Assembly (NCBI GenBank): GCA_902592285.1
Contig: CACJED010000008.1
Span: forward strand, 1 to 38,936
DNA from: an uncultured Pelagibacteraceae bacterium
GTDB lineage: Bacteria; Pseudomonadota; Alphaproteobacteria; Pelagibacterales; Pelagibacteraceae
Direction: 5' to 3'
Length of the DNA stretch: 38,936 bases
Part shown: positions 26,049-34,661 of the stretch, piece by piece
How the letters are laid out: every line of letters begins with the position of its first letter
How positions within the stretch are numbered: the stretch's first letter is position 1
Made by a program: the position numbers and the translations under genes
The notes under the pieces: generated by a model
Told to the model about the DNA's origin: nothing
What the model saw: the letters and a program-made list of their open reading frames with translations, nothing else
The model's database searches: none

Positions 26049-26660
26049 TTGATCAAACGATCCTCAAAAAAATATATAGATAATTTAATAGAACAAAATC
26101 CTAACTGGAATGTGCTAGATGTAGGTTGTGGTTATACTGCTCATAAAAAAGCTAATGTAATTTGTGATATTCAAGATTTGTCAAAATTTTATAAAGATAA
26201 AAAATTTATAAAACTTGAGAGTAAAAAATTACCATTTAAAGATAAAGAATTTGATTTTGTTATTACATCACATGTTATTGAACATGTAGAGGATGTTGAT
26301 TTTTTTATTAAAGAATTACAAAGAATTTCCTCTAAAGGATATATAGAATTACCTACAATTTTGGAGGATAATTTAGTTTTTGAGAATAAAAATGATCATC
26401 TATGGCATATGGAGTTTGATGATGTTAATTATCAGTTATTAATTAAAAAAAGAGTTCAATATCTAGAACCTTTATTAACAGTCTCCTCAGCTAAAAAATT
26501 AGCAGATCAATTTAGACAAAGTTTAATTTTAGAATTAATTTGGGAAAACACTATTGAATTTAATTTTATAGAAAATAATGATTTGGCTTTTAAAAAAATT
26601 TCAAGGTTAACTTTAGCTAGAAAATTTTTTTCTAAATTATTAAGAAATTTAATTAGATAA
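26049..26660 (+). CDS. Small class I SAM-dependent methyltransferase, substrate unknown
   Basis: A 203-residue protein with motif I NVLDVGCGY (residues 22-30), an acidic second strand (CDIQDL), KLPFKDKEFDFVITSHVIEHVED (motifs II/III of the UbiE/Methyltransf_11 type), and a basic helical C-terminus. It starts with TTG at 26049, five bases after the rpsD stop, with no nearby ATG alternative. It is probably made only by read-through and coupling from rpsD. The target is unknown; position alone does not show ribosomal protein methylation. It is convergent with grxD across 8 bases. Confidence 0.78.
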   Translation: MIKRSSKKYIDNLIEQNPNWNVLDVGCGYTAHKKANVICDIQDLSKFYKDKKFIKLESKKLPFKDKEFDFVITSHVIEHVEDVDFFIKELQRISSKGYIELPTILEDNLVFENKNDHLWHMEFDDVNYQLLIKKRVQYLEPLLTVSSAKKLADQFRQSLILELIWENTIEFNFIENNDLAFKKISRLTLARKFFSKLLRNLIR

Positions 26661-26668
26661 TTTTTTAT

Positions 26669-27004
26669 TTAGTTTTTTTTGAAATTTATTCCTTTATCCT
26701 CAAAAATCTTTTTAAGTTCTCCATTTTCAAACATTTCTTTTATAATATCGCAACCACCAACAAATTCTTTTTTAATATAAAGTTGAGGAATTGTTGGCCA
26801 ATCACTAAAAACTTTTATTCCTTCTCTAAGGTTCTGATTTTCTAAAACGTTAATGCCTTTATAATTTACTTCAAGAATTTTTAATATATTTGAAACAGCC
26901 ATTGAAAACCCACATTGTGGTGCATCTGGTGTTCCCTTCATGAACAAACATACATCATTATTATCTATGTGGTTTTGAATTAAATTTTTTGTATTTTCAT
27001 CCAT
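26669..27004 (-). CDS. grxD: Monothiol glutaredoxin (CGFS type)
   Basis: A 111-residue Grx4/GrxD-type protein. The CGFS active site is at 31-34 within MKGTPDAPQCGFS, WPTIPQLYI at 69-77 has the cis-proline, and GGCD at 83-86 binds glutathione. CGFS glutaredoxins carry and deliver [2Fe-2S] clusters, usually with BolA proteins. The bolA gene is directly upstream with a one-base stop/start overlap, supporting a GrxD-BolA complex. It is the last gene of the long minus-strand operon. Confidence 0.95.
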   Translation of the reverse strand: MDENTKNLIQNHIDNNDVCLFMKGTPDAPQCGFSMAVSNILKILEVNYKGINVLENQNLREGIKVFSDWPTIPQLYIKKEFVGGCDIIKEMFENGELKKIFEDKGINFKKN

Positions 27005-27234
27005 TATTGTTCCTTTGTTTTAATTGCTAGAGCATGTAATTCATTTCCCATTTTGCCTTTTAATGAATTATACACCATTTTATGTTGTTCTATTTTGCTT
27101 TTGCCAGAAAACTGAGAAGAAGTTATTGTCGCTGAATAGTGATTACCATCACCTGCTAAGTCTTGAATTTCAACTGTAGCATCAGCCAAAGCTTCTTTGA
27201 TTAAACTCTCAATTTCTTTTAAATCCATTGCCAT
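27004..27234 (-). CDS. BolA family protein
   Basis: A 76-residue BolA-fold protein with LIKEALADATVEIQDLAGDGNHYSATI and the conserved QHKMVYNSL. The invariant C-terminal histidine is H67 in ELHALAIKT; H32 lies in the variable loop. With CGFS glutaredoxins, BolA proteins form [2Fe-2S] heterodimers used in iron-sulfur supply or iron sensing. One-base overlaps join it to purL upstream and grxD downstream. The short form resembles IbaG/BolA2 rather than E. coli BolA. Confidence 0.92.
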   Translation of the reverse strand: MAMDLKEIESLIKEALADATVEIQDLAGDGNHYSATITSSQFSGKSKIEQHKMVYNSLKGKMGNELHALAIKTKEQ

Positions 27235-29426
27235 TATTTACTCATATATTCTTTTAACCAATATTTATTTGAAGTTTTCAATTCGTCAATTGTTACTTTT
27301 GACTTTTCACTAATAAATAATTGATCTTTAGTTATTGTTCCTAATTCATCATAGTGTACAGCATTTTTATTTAAAATATCAGTTACTTTTTTTAGAACTT
27401 CTTTGGTAACTTCAATTATATATCTTCCCTGATCCTCAGCAAAAAAATACTCAATTTCGTTAATTAGATACTTTGGTTTATTTAGATTAATGCCTTTATT
27501 TCCTTTAATACACATCTTTGAGACAGCAGTGATAATTCCACCTATCGATACATCGTGGGCACTTTTAATATAACCTGCATCTATTAATTTCAACAGAGTT
27601 TCTCCATTATTTTTTTCATTAAATAGATTTATCTCTGGAGGGGGTCCTTTTTTTTCGTCTAAAATACTTCTTGCAAATAAACTTTGATCTATATGTCCTT
27701 CAGTTTTTCCAATCACTAAAACAATATTATCAATTTCTTTAAAATTCATAGTAATCATTTTTTTATAATCTTTTATTAAACCAATACCACCAATAGAAGG
27801 TGTAGGTTTAATTCCTACATCTTTAGTTTGATTATAAAAAGATACATTTCCCGAAACTACTGGGAATTTTAAATATTTAGCTGCATCCCCGATTCCTTGA
27901 ACACATTCAACAAATTCACCCATGTTTTCCTCATTTTCAGGACTACCAAAATTTAAACAATTTGTAATAGCAATTGGTTTTGCTCCTACAGAAATTAAAT
28001 TCCTAAAACTTTCACATACAACTTGCTTCCCACCTGTTAAAGGATGTGCCCAACAATAAATCGCAGAAGAATCAACTGATGCTGCCACAGCCTTATCACT
28101 TCCATGAACCCTTACAACACCTGAGTCTCCGCCTGGTTTTTGTATAGTATCACCCATAACAGTATGATCGTATTGTTGCCATATCCATTCTTTACAACAA
28201 ACATTTGGATTAGATAAAATTTTCTTCAATACATCTATTATTTTTAAGTTTTTAAGATCTTGCTTTTTGATTTTATTTTTTTTTGGAAGTTTTGATTTTT
28301 TCCATTTTCGGTCATACATTGGTGAGTTTTCAACCAAAGTATTTACCGGGATACTCGCAACTTTCTTATTATCAAAAAATAGTTCGATTTTCTTAGTGTC
28401 GGTAGTTTTACCAATTACAGCAAAATCTAGGTTCCATTTATCAAATATTTTTTTAGCATGTTCTTCTTTGTTATTCTCAAGAACGATCAACATTCTTTCT
28501 TGGCTTTCGGAAAGCATAATTTCATAAGGAGACATTTTTGTTTCCCTACAAGGAACTTTATTTAAATTAATTTCTATTCCAAGATTTCCTTTAGATGCCA
28601 TCTCTATACTCGAAGAAGTTAGTCCTGCAGCACCCATATCTTGAATAGATATAATTGAATCTCCAGCCATTAATTCCAAACAGGCTTCAAGCAATAATTT
28701 TTCAGTAAAAGGATCTCCAACTTGAACAGTTGGTTTTTTTTCCTCAATTTTTTCATCAAAACTAGCTGACGCCATGCTTGCTCCATGAATTCCATCTCTT
28801 CCAGTCTTGGATCCAACATAAATAACTGGTTTATTTAAACCTGCAGCTTTTGAGTAAAAAATCTTATCTTTTTTAACTAAGCCTAACGTCATTGCATTAA
28901 CTAAAATATTGCCATTGTAAGAACTATCAAAGCTTGTTTGACCAGCAATGGTAGGAACACCCATACAATTGCCATATCCTCCGATACCATGAACTACACC
29001 TCTGAGTAAATTTTTAGTTTTTTTCTGTTGTGGAGATCCAAAATGAATTGAATTTAAATTAGCGATAGGCCTTGCACCCATAGTAAATACATCTCTCATA
29101 ATTCCCCCAACTCCTGTTGCAGCACCCTGGTATGGCTCAATAAAAGATGGATGATTATGGCTTTCAATTTTAAAAACAATCGCATCATCATCACCAATAT
29201 CTACTACCCCAGCGTTTTCTCCTGGTCCTTGAATAACTTGTTTACCTTTTGTCGGAAGATTTTTTAAGTGGAGTCTTGATGATTTGTAAGAACAATGCTC
29301 ATTCCACATCGCAGAAAAGATACCAAGTTCAGTAATATTTGGAACCCGATTAAGTAATTTACAAATTTTTGCAAATTCATTTTTTTTAAGACCGTGATCA
29401 ATTGCTACTTGTTCGTTTACAATCAT
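27234..29426 (-). CDS. purL: Phosphoribosylformylglycinamidine synthase subunit II
   Basis: A 730-residue small-form PurL, the ATP-dependent FGAM synthetase subunit of purine synthesis. MWNEHCSYKSSR (about 40-51), KIESHNHPS, GGIMRDVFTMGARPIA and SIQDMGAAGLTSS are diagnostic of the AIR-synthase-type ATP and substrate sites, repeated in the second half (ITNCLNFGSPENEENM, SAHDVSIGGI). The glutaminase and PurS subunits are encoded just upstream, as expected for the three-subunit form. It overlaps purQ by 4 bases. Confidence 0.97.
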   Translation of the reverse strand: MIVNEQVAIDHGLKKNEFAKICKLLNRVPNITELGIFSAMWNEHCSYKSSRLHLKNLPTKGKQVIQGPGENAGVVDIGDDDAIVFKIESHNHPSFIEPYQGAATGVGGIMRDVFTMGARPIANLNSIHFGSPQQKKTKNLLRGVVHGIGGYGNCMGVPTIAGQTSFDSSYNGNILVNAMTLGLVKKDKIFYSKAAGLNKPVIYVGSKTGRDGIHGASMASASFDEKIEEKKPTVQVGDPFTEKLLLEACLELMAGDSIISIQDMGAAGLTSSSIEMASKGNLGIEINLNKVPCRETKMSPYEIMLSESQERMLIVLENNKEEHAKKIFDKWNLDFAVIGKTTDTKKIELFFDNKKVASIPVNTLVENSPMYDRKWKKSKLPKKNKIKKQDLKNLKIIDVLKKILSNPNVCCKEWIWQQYDHTVMGDTIQKPGGDSGVVRVHGSDKAVAASVDSSAIYCWAHPLTGGKQVVCESFRNLISVGAKPIAITNCLNFGSPENEENMGEFVECVQGIGDAAKYLKFPVVSGNVSFYNQTKDVGIKPTPSIGGIGLIKDYKKMITMNFKEIDNIVLVIGKTEGHIDQSLFARSILDEKKGPPPEINLFNEKNNGETLLKLIDAGYIKSAHDVSIGGIITAVSKMCIKGNKGINLNKPKYLINEIEYFFAEDQGRYIIEVTKEVLKKVTDILNKNAVHYDELGTITKDQLFISEKSKVTIDELKTSNKYWLKEYMSK

Positions 29427-30106
29427 TTTAAATTATTAATTAAATTATTAAAAAAAATAGAACCATCTTCTCCTGAAAGAAATGGATCAATCATTCTTTC
29501 GGGATGAGGCATCATTCCTAGTACGTTTTTTTCTTTATTAAATATTCCAGCAATATTTCTTATTGATCCATTAGGATTATATTGTTCATCTATTTTACCG
29601 TCTTTATTACAATAATTGATTGCAATTTGATCGTTATCTTCAATTTCTTTTAATTGATCTCTTGAACAAAAATAATTTCCCTCATTGTGAGCAATGTGTA
29701 ATTCTAATATTTCTGTTTCTATATTTTTAAAATAAATATTTTTTTTGTCATTTATTTTTACGAAAACATTTTTACAAATAAACTCTAAGTATTTATTTCT
29801 CAATAAAACACCAGGGACTAAACCTGTTTCAACTAATATTTGAAATCCGTTACAGACTCCCATAACCATGCCACCAGATTTTGCAAAATTAATTACCGAC
29901 TGCATTATTTTTGATTTAGAAGCCATACTTCCGCATCTCAAATAATCTCCATAAGAGAAACCTCCAGGCAAAACAACTAAATCACTTTTTGGAATTTCAG
30001 TATCATTATGCCAAACCATTTTGTTTTTAAAACCAAACTTTTTTAAAGCAACATCCATATCTCTATCACAATTAGAACCTGGAAATGTAATTACGGATGA
30101 TTTCAT
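29423..30106 (-). CDS. purQ: Phosphoribosylformylglycinamidine synthase glutaminase subunit
   Basis: A 227-residue class I glutamine amidotransferase that supplies ammonia to PurL. VLPGGFSYGDYLRCG precedes the nucleophile C85 in GVCNGFQIL, and the His/Glu pair is in MMPHPERM near the C-terminus. A TTG at 30109 is in frame, but the ATG at 30106 gives the standard N-terminus MKSSVITFPGSNCD and is preferred. It lies 3 bases after the purS stop. Confidence 0.96.
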   Translation of the reverse strand: MKSSVITFPGSNCDRDMDVALKKFGFKNKMVWHNDTEIPKSDLVVLPGGFSYGDYLRCGSMASKSKIMQSVINFAKSGGMVMGVCNGFQILVETGLVPGVLLRNKYLEFICKNVFVKINDKKNIYFKNIETEILELHIAHNEGNYFCSRDQLKEIEDNDQIAINYCNKDGKIDEQYNPNGSIRNIAGIFNKEKNVLGMMPHPERMIDPFLSGEDGSIFFNNLINNLK

Positions 30107-30109
30107 CAA

Positions 30110-30352
30110 TTATTGTGCATCAATAATTTTATAATTTTCAATGACAAGGTTGGCCAAAAGTTTCTTACACATTTCCTCAACTGAATCTTTTGCTTTTTTA
30201 GGGTCATTTTCTTTGGTATCGATTTCAAAAAATTTTCCTTGTCTTACATCATTAATGTCATTAAATCCCATACCATCTAATGTTTGGTGAATAACTTTTC
30301 CTTGAGGATCAAGTACATCTTTTTTAAGTGTGATAATTACAGAAATTTTCAT
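30110..30352 (-). CDS. purS: Phosphoribosylformylglycinamidine synthase subunit PurS
   Basis: An 80-residue PurS. ITLKKDVLDPQGKVIHQTLDGMGF and VRQGKFFEID are the family's conserved segments, and the size is typical. PurS bridges PurL and PurQ and is required for ammonia transfer in the three-subunit enzyme. Its position between purC and purQ is the usual one. Its ATG overlaps the purC stop by one base. Confidence 0.95.
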   Translation of the reverse strand: MKISVIITLKKDVLDPQGKVIHQTLDGMGFNDINDVRQGKFFEIDTKENDPKKAKDSVEEMCKKLLANLVIENYKIIDAQ

Positions 30353-31134
30353 TAATGTTTTCTTTTCACTGATGATAATTTAGTAACATTAACTGCTGAA
30401 ACATTCGACTGTTCATGAAGTATTCCAAGTCTTTTCGCAACCTCTGTGTAAGCAGGAATTAGATCACCTAAATTTTTTCTAAATCTATCCTTATCAAGTT
30501 TTTTATCAGTTAAAGTATCCCATAACCTGCATGTATCTGGGCTTATCTCATCTGCTAGTATGATTTCATTTTTTCCACTCTCATGAGTAAATCCAAATTC
30601 TACTTTAAAATCTACCAATTTTATTCCCACACCTCTAAACATCCCCATAAGAAAATCATTTAGTCTTGATAGATTTTCATCAATTAAATCAAGCTGCATT
30701 ATGTTAAGCCATTTAAAAGTTAAAATATGCTCTCGGCTAATTATTGGGTCTCCAAGTTTGTCATCTTTAAGACAGTATTCTATTAGAGGTTTTTCAAGAA
30801 CTGTTCCATCTTCAATTCCTAATCTTTTAGTTAAAGATCCAGTTGCAATATTTCTTACTATAAATTCTATTGGTATTATATCAACTAGCTTAACTAGTTG
30901 TTCTCTCATATTAACCCTTTTCACTAAGTGGTTCTTAATTCCCACTTCTGATAAATTTGAAAGTATATGTTCAGATATTCTATTATTTAAAACTCCTTTA
31001 CCTTCAATAGTAGTTTTTTTTTGATTATTAAATGCTGTAGCATCATCTTTAAAATATTGAATTACTAAATTTTTATCATTTGTTGCATAAATGATTTTTG
31101 CTTTTCCCTCGTATAATTTTTTTCCTTTTTTCAT
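30352..31134 (-). CDS. purC: SAICAR synthase
   Basis: A 260-residue phosphoribosylaminoimidazole-succinocarboxamide synthase. The N-terminal KKLYEGKAKIIYAT (about 5-18) is the nucleotide-binding strand pair, followed by FKDDATAFN, IPIEFIVRNIATGSL (CAIR-binding), and LVDFKVEFG and LADEISPDTCRLWD near the C-terminus. It joins aspartate to CAIR. One-base overlaps link it to purB and purS. Confidence 0.97.
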   Translation of the reverse strand: MKKGKKLYEGKAKIIYATNDKNLVIQYFKDDATAFNNQKKTTIEGKGVLNNRISEHILSNLSEVGIKNHLVKRVNMREQLVKLVDIIPIEFIVRNIATGSLTKRLGIEDGTVLEKPLIEYCLKDDKLGDPIISREHILTFKWLNIMQLDLIDENLSRLNDFLMGMFRGVGIKLVDFKVEFGFTHESGKNEIILADEISPDTCRLWDTLTDKKLDKDRFRKNLGDLIPAYTEVAKRLGILHEQSNVSAVNVTKLSSVKRKH

Positions 31135-32426
31135 TATCTAAAAACTCTTCTAAAGATGAAATTTATATTTTTAAAGTGTTTTGTATAACTAAATATAGAT
31201 TTTAGTTTTTTTGGGGTTATTTTTTTCATAATTAATTTATCAGAAGAAATAACATCAAATAAATTTAAATTTTTATCTAGACATTTTTTAGCATGATTTT
31301 GAACTATTCTATAAGATTGTTCTCTACTTAAGCCAGATTTTGTTAACTCTAACATAATTTCTTGGGAGAAAATTAAACCTTTTGTTATATTTATATTTTT
31401 TAACATTTTCTTTGGATAAATGATCATATTATCAAGAATATTTGTTAGTCTTACTAAAGCAAAATCTGTTGTAATATTAGCATCAGGTCCAATATTTCTT
31501 TCAACACTTGAATGTGAAATGTCTCTTTCATGCCAAAGAGCAATATTTTCTAGCGCTGGGATAACTGCACTTCTCACCATTCTTGCGAGGCCTGTAAGGT
31601 TTTCACTTAAAATAGGATTTTTTTTATGAGGCATAGCTGAAGAGCCTTTTTGATTTTTTGAAAAGTATTCTTGTAATTCATAAACTTCAGTTCTTTGTAA
31701 ATGTCTTATTTCGATTGCAACTCGTTCTATAGATCCTGCAATGATGCCAAGTACTGAAAAATAAAAAGCGTGTCTATCTCTTGGAATTATTTGTGTTGAT
31801 ATTGGTTCAACTTTTAACCCTAATTTTTTTGCAACATGTTTTTCAACATTAGGGTTAATATTGGCAAAAGTGCCAACAGCCCCAGATATTGCGCAAGTTG
31901 ATACTTCATCAATTGCATTTACCAATCTTTTTTTATTTCTTTTAAATTCTTCATAAAAAGAAGCTAACTTCAATCCAAAAGTAACTGGTTCAGCATGAAT
32001 ACCGTGACTTCTACCCATACATGGTGTGAACTTATATTTATTAGCCTTTTTTTTAAGCACTTTTAAAATTTGATCTAAGTCTTTAAGAATGATTTTCCCT
32101 GATTGAACCATTTGAATGTTGAAACTAGTATCTAATACGTCTGATGATGTCATTCCTTGATGTAAGTATCTTGCATTAATTCCAGCTTTCTCAGTAACAG
32201 ATGTTAGAAAAGCAATAACATCATGTTTAACTTTTGACTCTATTTTATGAATTCTATTTACATCAATTCTAGCTTTTTTTTTTACAATTTTGGCAACACC
32301 TTTAGGTATTTGACTGAGTTTTTCCATGGCTTCAGCTGCAGCAACTTCGACATCAAGCCATATTTTATATTTATTTTCCTCTGACCAAATGTCAGTGAGT
32401 TCTTTTCGCGAATATCTTTTAATCAT
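31134..32426 (-). CDS. purB: Adenylosuccinate lyase
   Basis: A 430-residue fumarase/aspartase-superfamily enzyme that acts twice in purine synthesis: SAICAR to AICAR and adenylosuccinate to AMP. Signatures are HQGMTSSDVLDT (89-100), GRSHGIHAEP with catalytic H141, and the superfamily loop GSSAMPHKKNP (261-271) holding the catalytic serine. The length is standard for the bacterial short form. It lies 3 bases after the map stop and overlaps purC by one base. Confidence 0.97.
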   Translation of the reverse strand: MIKRYSRKELTDIWSEENKYKIWLDVEVAAAEAMEKLSQIPKGVAKIVKKKARIDVNRIHKIESKVKHDVIAFLTSVTEKAGINARYLHQGMTSSDVLDTSFNIQMVQSGKIILKDLDQILKVLKKKANKYKFTPCMGRSHGIHAEPVTFGLKLASFYEEFKRNKKRLVNAIDEVSTCAISGAVGTFANINPNVEKHVAKKLGLKVEPISTQIIPRDRHAFYFSVLGIIAGSIERVAIEIRHLQRTEVYELQEYFSKNQKGSSAMPHKKNPILSENLTGLARMVRSAVIPALENIALWHERDISHSSVERNIGPDANITTDFALVRLTNILDNMIIYPKKMLKNINITKGLIFSQEIMLELTKSGLSREQSYRIVQNHAKKCLDKNLNLFDVISSDKLIMKKITPKKLKSIFSYTKHFKNINFIFRRVFR

Positions 32427-32429
32427 TAA

Positions 32430-33200
32430 TTATAAGTATGGGGGCTTTGAGTAACCTTTAGCAGATTCTGTAAAGATTTCATAACCATTTTCTGTAATTC
32501 CTAAAGTATGTTCAAATTGTGCTGATAAAGATTTATCTTTTGTAACAGCAGTCCAACCATCATTTAACATTTTAACAGGAAATTTACCTGCATTAATCAT
32601 TGGTTCAATGGTAAAAGTCATTCCAGGTTTTAGCTCCATACCAGTATTTTTATTTCCATAATGTAAAATGTTTGGTGGCTCATGAAATGTTGTACTTATT
32701 CCATGACCACAAAAATCTCTAACAACTGAAAAACCCTTTGCCTCAACAAAAGATTGTATTTCATGACCAATATCTCCAAGTTTTTTTCCTGGCTTTAATA
32801 TTTTAATTGCTCTCATCATAGACTCATATGTTGTATCTATAAGATTATTTAATTTAACTGATGTAGTTCCAATACAAAACATTCGACTAGTATCTCCATA
32901 GTGTCCGTTAACAATTGCAGTCACATCAACGTTAATAGCATCTCCATCTCTTAAAATTCTGTCTGATGGAATACCATGACACACAACATGATTTAAAGAT
33001 GTACATAATGATTTTGTAAAACCTCTATAATATAGTGGAGCAGAGTGTCCTCCGTTATCCCTTATAAATTCGTAACCTAGTTTATCTATATAGTCGGTCG
33101 AAACTCCCTCTTTGATATTTTTCGATAACATATCTAAAGTTTTGGCAGCTAATTTTCCTGCGATTCTCATTTTATCAAATTTTTCTTTGTAATTAGTCAT
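32430..33200 (-). CDS. map: Methionine aminopeptidase, type I
   Basis: A 256-residue Map that removes initiator methionine. Metal ligands are visible in INVDVTAIVNGHYGDTSRMF (two Asp), FCGHGISTTFHEPPN (His), TIEPMI (Glu) and AQFEHTLGIT (Glu). A TTG at 33203 is in frame, but the ATG at 33200 is preferred (MTNYKEKFDK). Its start lies inside the end of sfsA (8-base overlap), so it is translationally coupled. It heads the pur genes in the long minus-strand operon. Confidence 0.95.
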   Translation of the reverse strand: MTNYKEKFDKMRIAGKLAAKTLDMLSKNIKEGVSTDYIDKLGYEFIRDNGGHSAPLYYRGFTKSLCTSLNHVVCHGIPSDRILRDGDAINVDVTAIVNGHYGDTSRMFCIGTTSVKLNNLIDTTYESMMRAIKILKPGKKLGDIGHEIQSFVEAKGFSVVRDFCGHGISTTFHEPPNILHYGNKNTGMELKPGMTFTIEPMINAGKFPVKMLNDGWTAVTKDKSLSAQFEHTLGITENGYEIFTESAKGYSKPPYL

Positions 33201-33891
33201 CAATAATTTTTAATTTTTTATCAATAAATATTTTTTTAGTATCTATATCACATCTGTAAGCTAAAAAATTTACTCCTGCTTTTTTAGCAATTAAATAATT
33301 ATTATAGTACTCAGTATCTATATCTTTAGCTATCTTAAATTTTTCCATGTTTTGAATTTGAACTAAAAATAATAGATAACATTTATAACCTTTTTTTATG
33401 GCATCAATAAGAGTAATTAAATGTTTGGAGCCTCTTTCTGTTACGGCATCTGGAAATTCAGCTATTTTTTTACTTCTAAAAAGGGTAACGTTTTTAACCT
33501 CTACAAAAATTTTTTGGTTTTTTTTCTCTATTAAAAAATCAAATCTGGTTTTTTTATTAAAAAATACCTCTGGTTTAATATGACTACTATTCTTTAATTC
33601 TTTGATAAGGTTATTTTCTAAAGCATGTTGAGTTATTCTATTTGCCTTATGGGTGTTTATACCAACAAGATTTTTTCTTGTTTTTATAATTTCAAGTCCA
33701 TACTTAAGTTTTTTTTTAGGGTCATTGTTTGGTAGTAAATAAACTTCATTACCTTCATCCAATAAGCCTTTCATTGATCCTGTATTTGGACAATGAGCGG
33801 TTACAATTTCATTCTTGATTTTTACATCAGTGAAAAAACGTTTATATCTTCTGATAAATTTACCTTTTACTAGGGGCTTGGAAAATTCCAT
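33193..33891 (-). CDS. sfsA: SfsA family protein (sugar fermentation stimulation protein homologue)
   Basis: A 232-residue SfsA-family protein. Diagnostic parts are KGKFIRRYKRFFTDV with AHCPNTGSMKGL near the N-terminus, and the nuclease-like core FEVKNVTL-type stretch (here FVEVKNVTLFRSK) with FPDAVTERGSKHL. The fold resembles an OB domain plus a restriction-endonuclease-like domain; it was described as a DNA-binding regulator of sugar use in E. coli, but its true role is unsettled. It is the first gene of the minus-strand operon, with its ATG 20 bases from the divergent cinA-like gene. Confidence 0.9.
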   Translation of the reverse strand: MEFSKPLVKGKFIRRYKRFFTDVKIKNEIVTAHCPNTGSMKGLLDEGNEVYLLPNNDPKKKLKYGLEIIKTRKNLVGINTHKANRITQHALENNLIKELKNSSHIKPEVFFNKKTRFDFLIEKKNQKIFVEVKNVTLFRSKKIAEFPDAVTERGSKHLITLIDAIKKGYKCYLLFLVQIQNMEKFKIAKDIDTEYYNNYLIAKKAGVNFLAYRCDIDTKKIFIDKKLKIIDD

Positions 33892-33905
33892 CTATAGATT
33901 ATACA
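33878..33905. promoter_or_regulatory. Overlapping back-to-back promoters for sfsA and the cinA-like gene
   Basis: On the minus strand a perfect TATAAT (complement of 33898-33903) ends 6 bases before the sfsA ATG; its -35 is poor. On the plus strand TTGGAA (33878-33883), a 16-base spacer and TATACA (33900-33905) end 6 bases before the GTG at 33912. The two -10 boxes overlap by 4 bases, and both would give leaderless transcripts. Confidence 0.4.
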
Positions 33906-33911
33906 TTTTGT

Positions 33912-34661
33912 GTGAAAAAAAACATAAAAGTTAATGCCGCAATTTTGATTATTGGGAATGAGATACTCTCAGGTAGAACTCAAGACACAAATACATCTAC
34001 ATTAGCAACATGGTTAAATTCTATTGGTGTTAAAGTTGGCGAGGTAAGAGTTATCCCTGATGTTGAAAAAACAATTGTAGATACAGTAACTTTATTAAAA
34101 AAAAATTATAACTATGTTTTCACTACAGGCGGAATCGGTCCTACTCATGATGATATTACAGCTAAGTCTGTATCAAAAGCTTTTAGTCTTAATTATGAAA
34201 TTCATAAAGAAGCTTTTAAAATTCTTGAAGCTTATTATAAGCCAGGCGAATTCAATGAGGGAAGACAAAAAATGACTTGGATGCCAAGTAATGCAAATTT
34301 AATTCTAAATCCTACAAGTGGAGCGCCTGGTTTTAGTGTAGAAAATGTGTTTTGTTTACCAGGTGTCCCTTCAATTTTGAAATCAATGTTAGGTGGTTTA
34401 AAACATAAAATTATAGGCGGTCAGCCAATCAAAAGTCTTACAATTAGTCTAAGAACAGTTGAAAGTGAAATTGCTAATTCTTTAACTAAAGTTCAAGATG
34501 AAAATAATGAAGTAGAAATTGGAAGTTATCCATTTTTTCATGCTGGTAAATTAGGAGTTTCAATTGTTATAAGATCTGAAGATCAGCTTAAAATTGACAA
34601 ATGTAATTCTCAAATTTTGAAATTTGTTAACGAAAAGAAAATTGAAATAGTTGAAAGATAA
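33912..34661 (+). CDS. CinA N-terminal-type / molybdopterin-binding domain protein
   Basis: A 249-residue protein of the MoCF_biosynth/CinA N-terminal family. The core motifs are AAILIIGNEILSGRTQDTNT (9-28) and TTGGIGPTHDDIT (71-83), followed by VFCLPGVPSIL. The C-terminal nicotinamide-nucleotide amidase domain of full CinA is absent. Relatives include nucleotide pyrophosphatases acting on NADH-type or ADP-ribose compounds; the name does not imply competence or molybdenum use here. It starts with GTG at 33912. The stop overlaps the start of the next gene by one base. Confidence 0.88.
   Translation: MKKNIKVNAAILIIGNEILSGRTQDTNTSTLATWLNSIGVKVGEVRVIPDVEKTIVDTVTLLKKNYNYVFTTGGIGPTHDDITAKSVSKAFSLNYEIHKEAFKILEAYYKPGEFNEGRQKMTWMPSNANLILNPTSGAPGFSVENVFCLPGVPSILKSMLGGLKHKIIGGQPIKSLTISLRTVESEIANSLTKVQDENNEVEIGSYPFFHAGKLGVSIVIRSEDQLKIDKCNSQILKFVNEKKIEIVER

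Noticed and set aside
26631..26670. AU-rich hairpin and T-run at the end of the rpsD-linked methyltransferase
   Set aside because: TCTA-ATT can pair with AATTAGA before a T-run, but the stem needs a bulge and is all A-T; too weak to call a terminator in this base composition.
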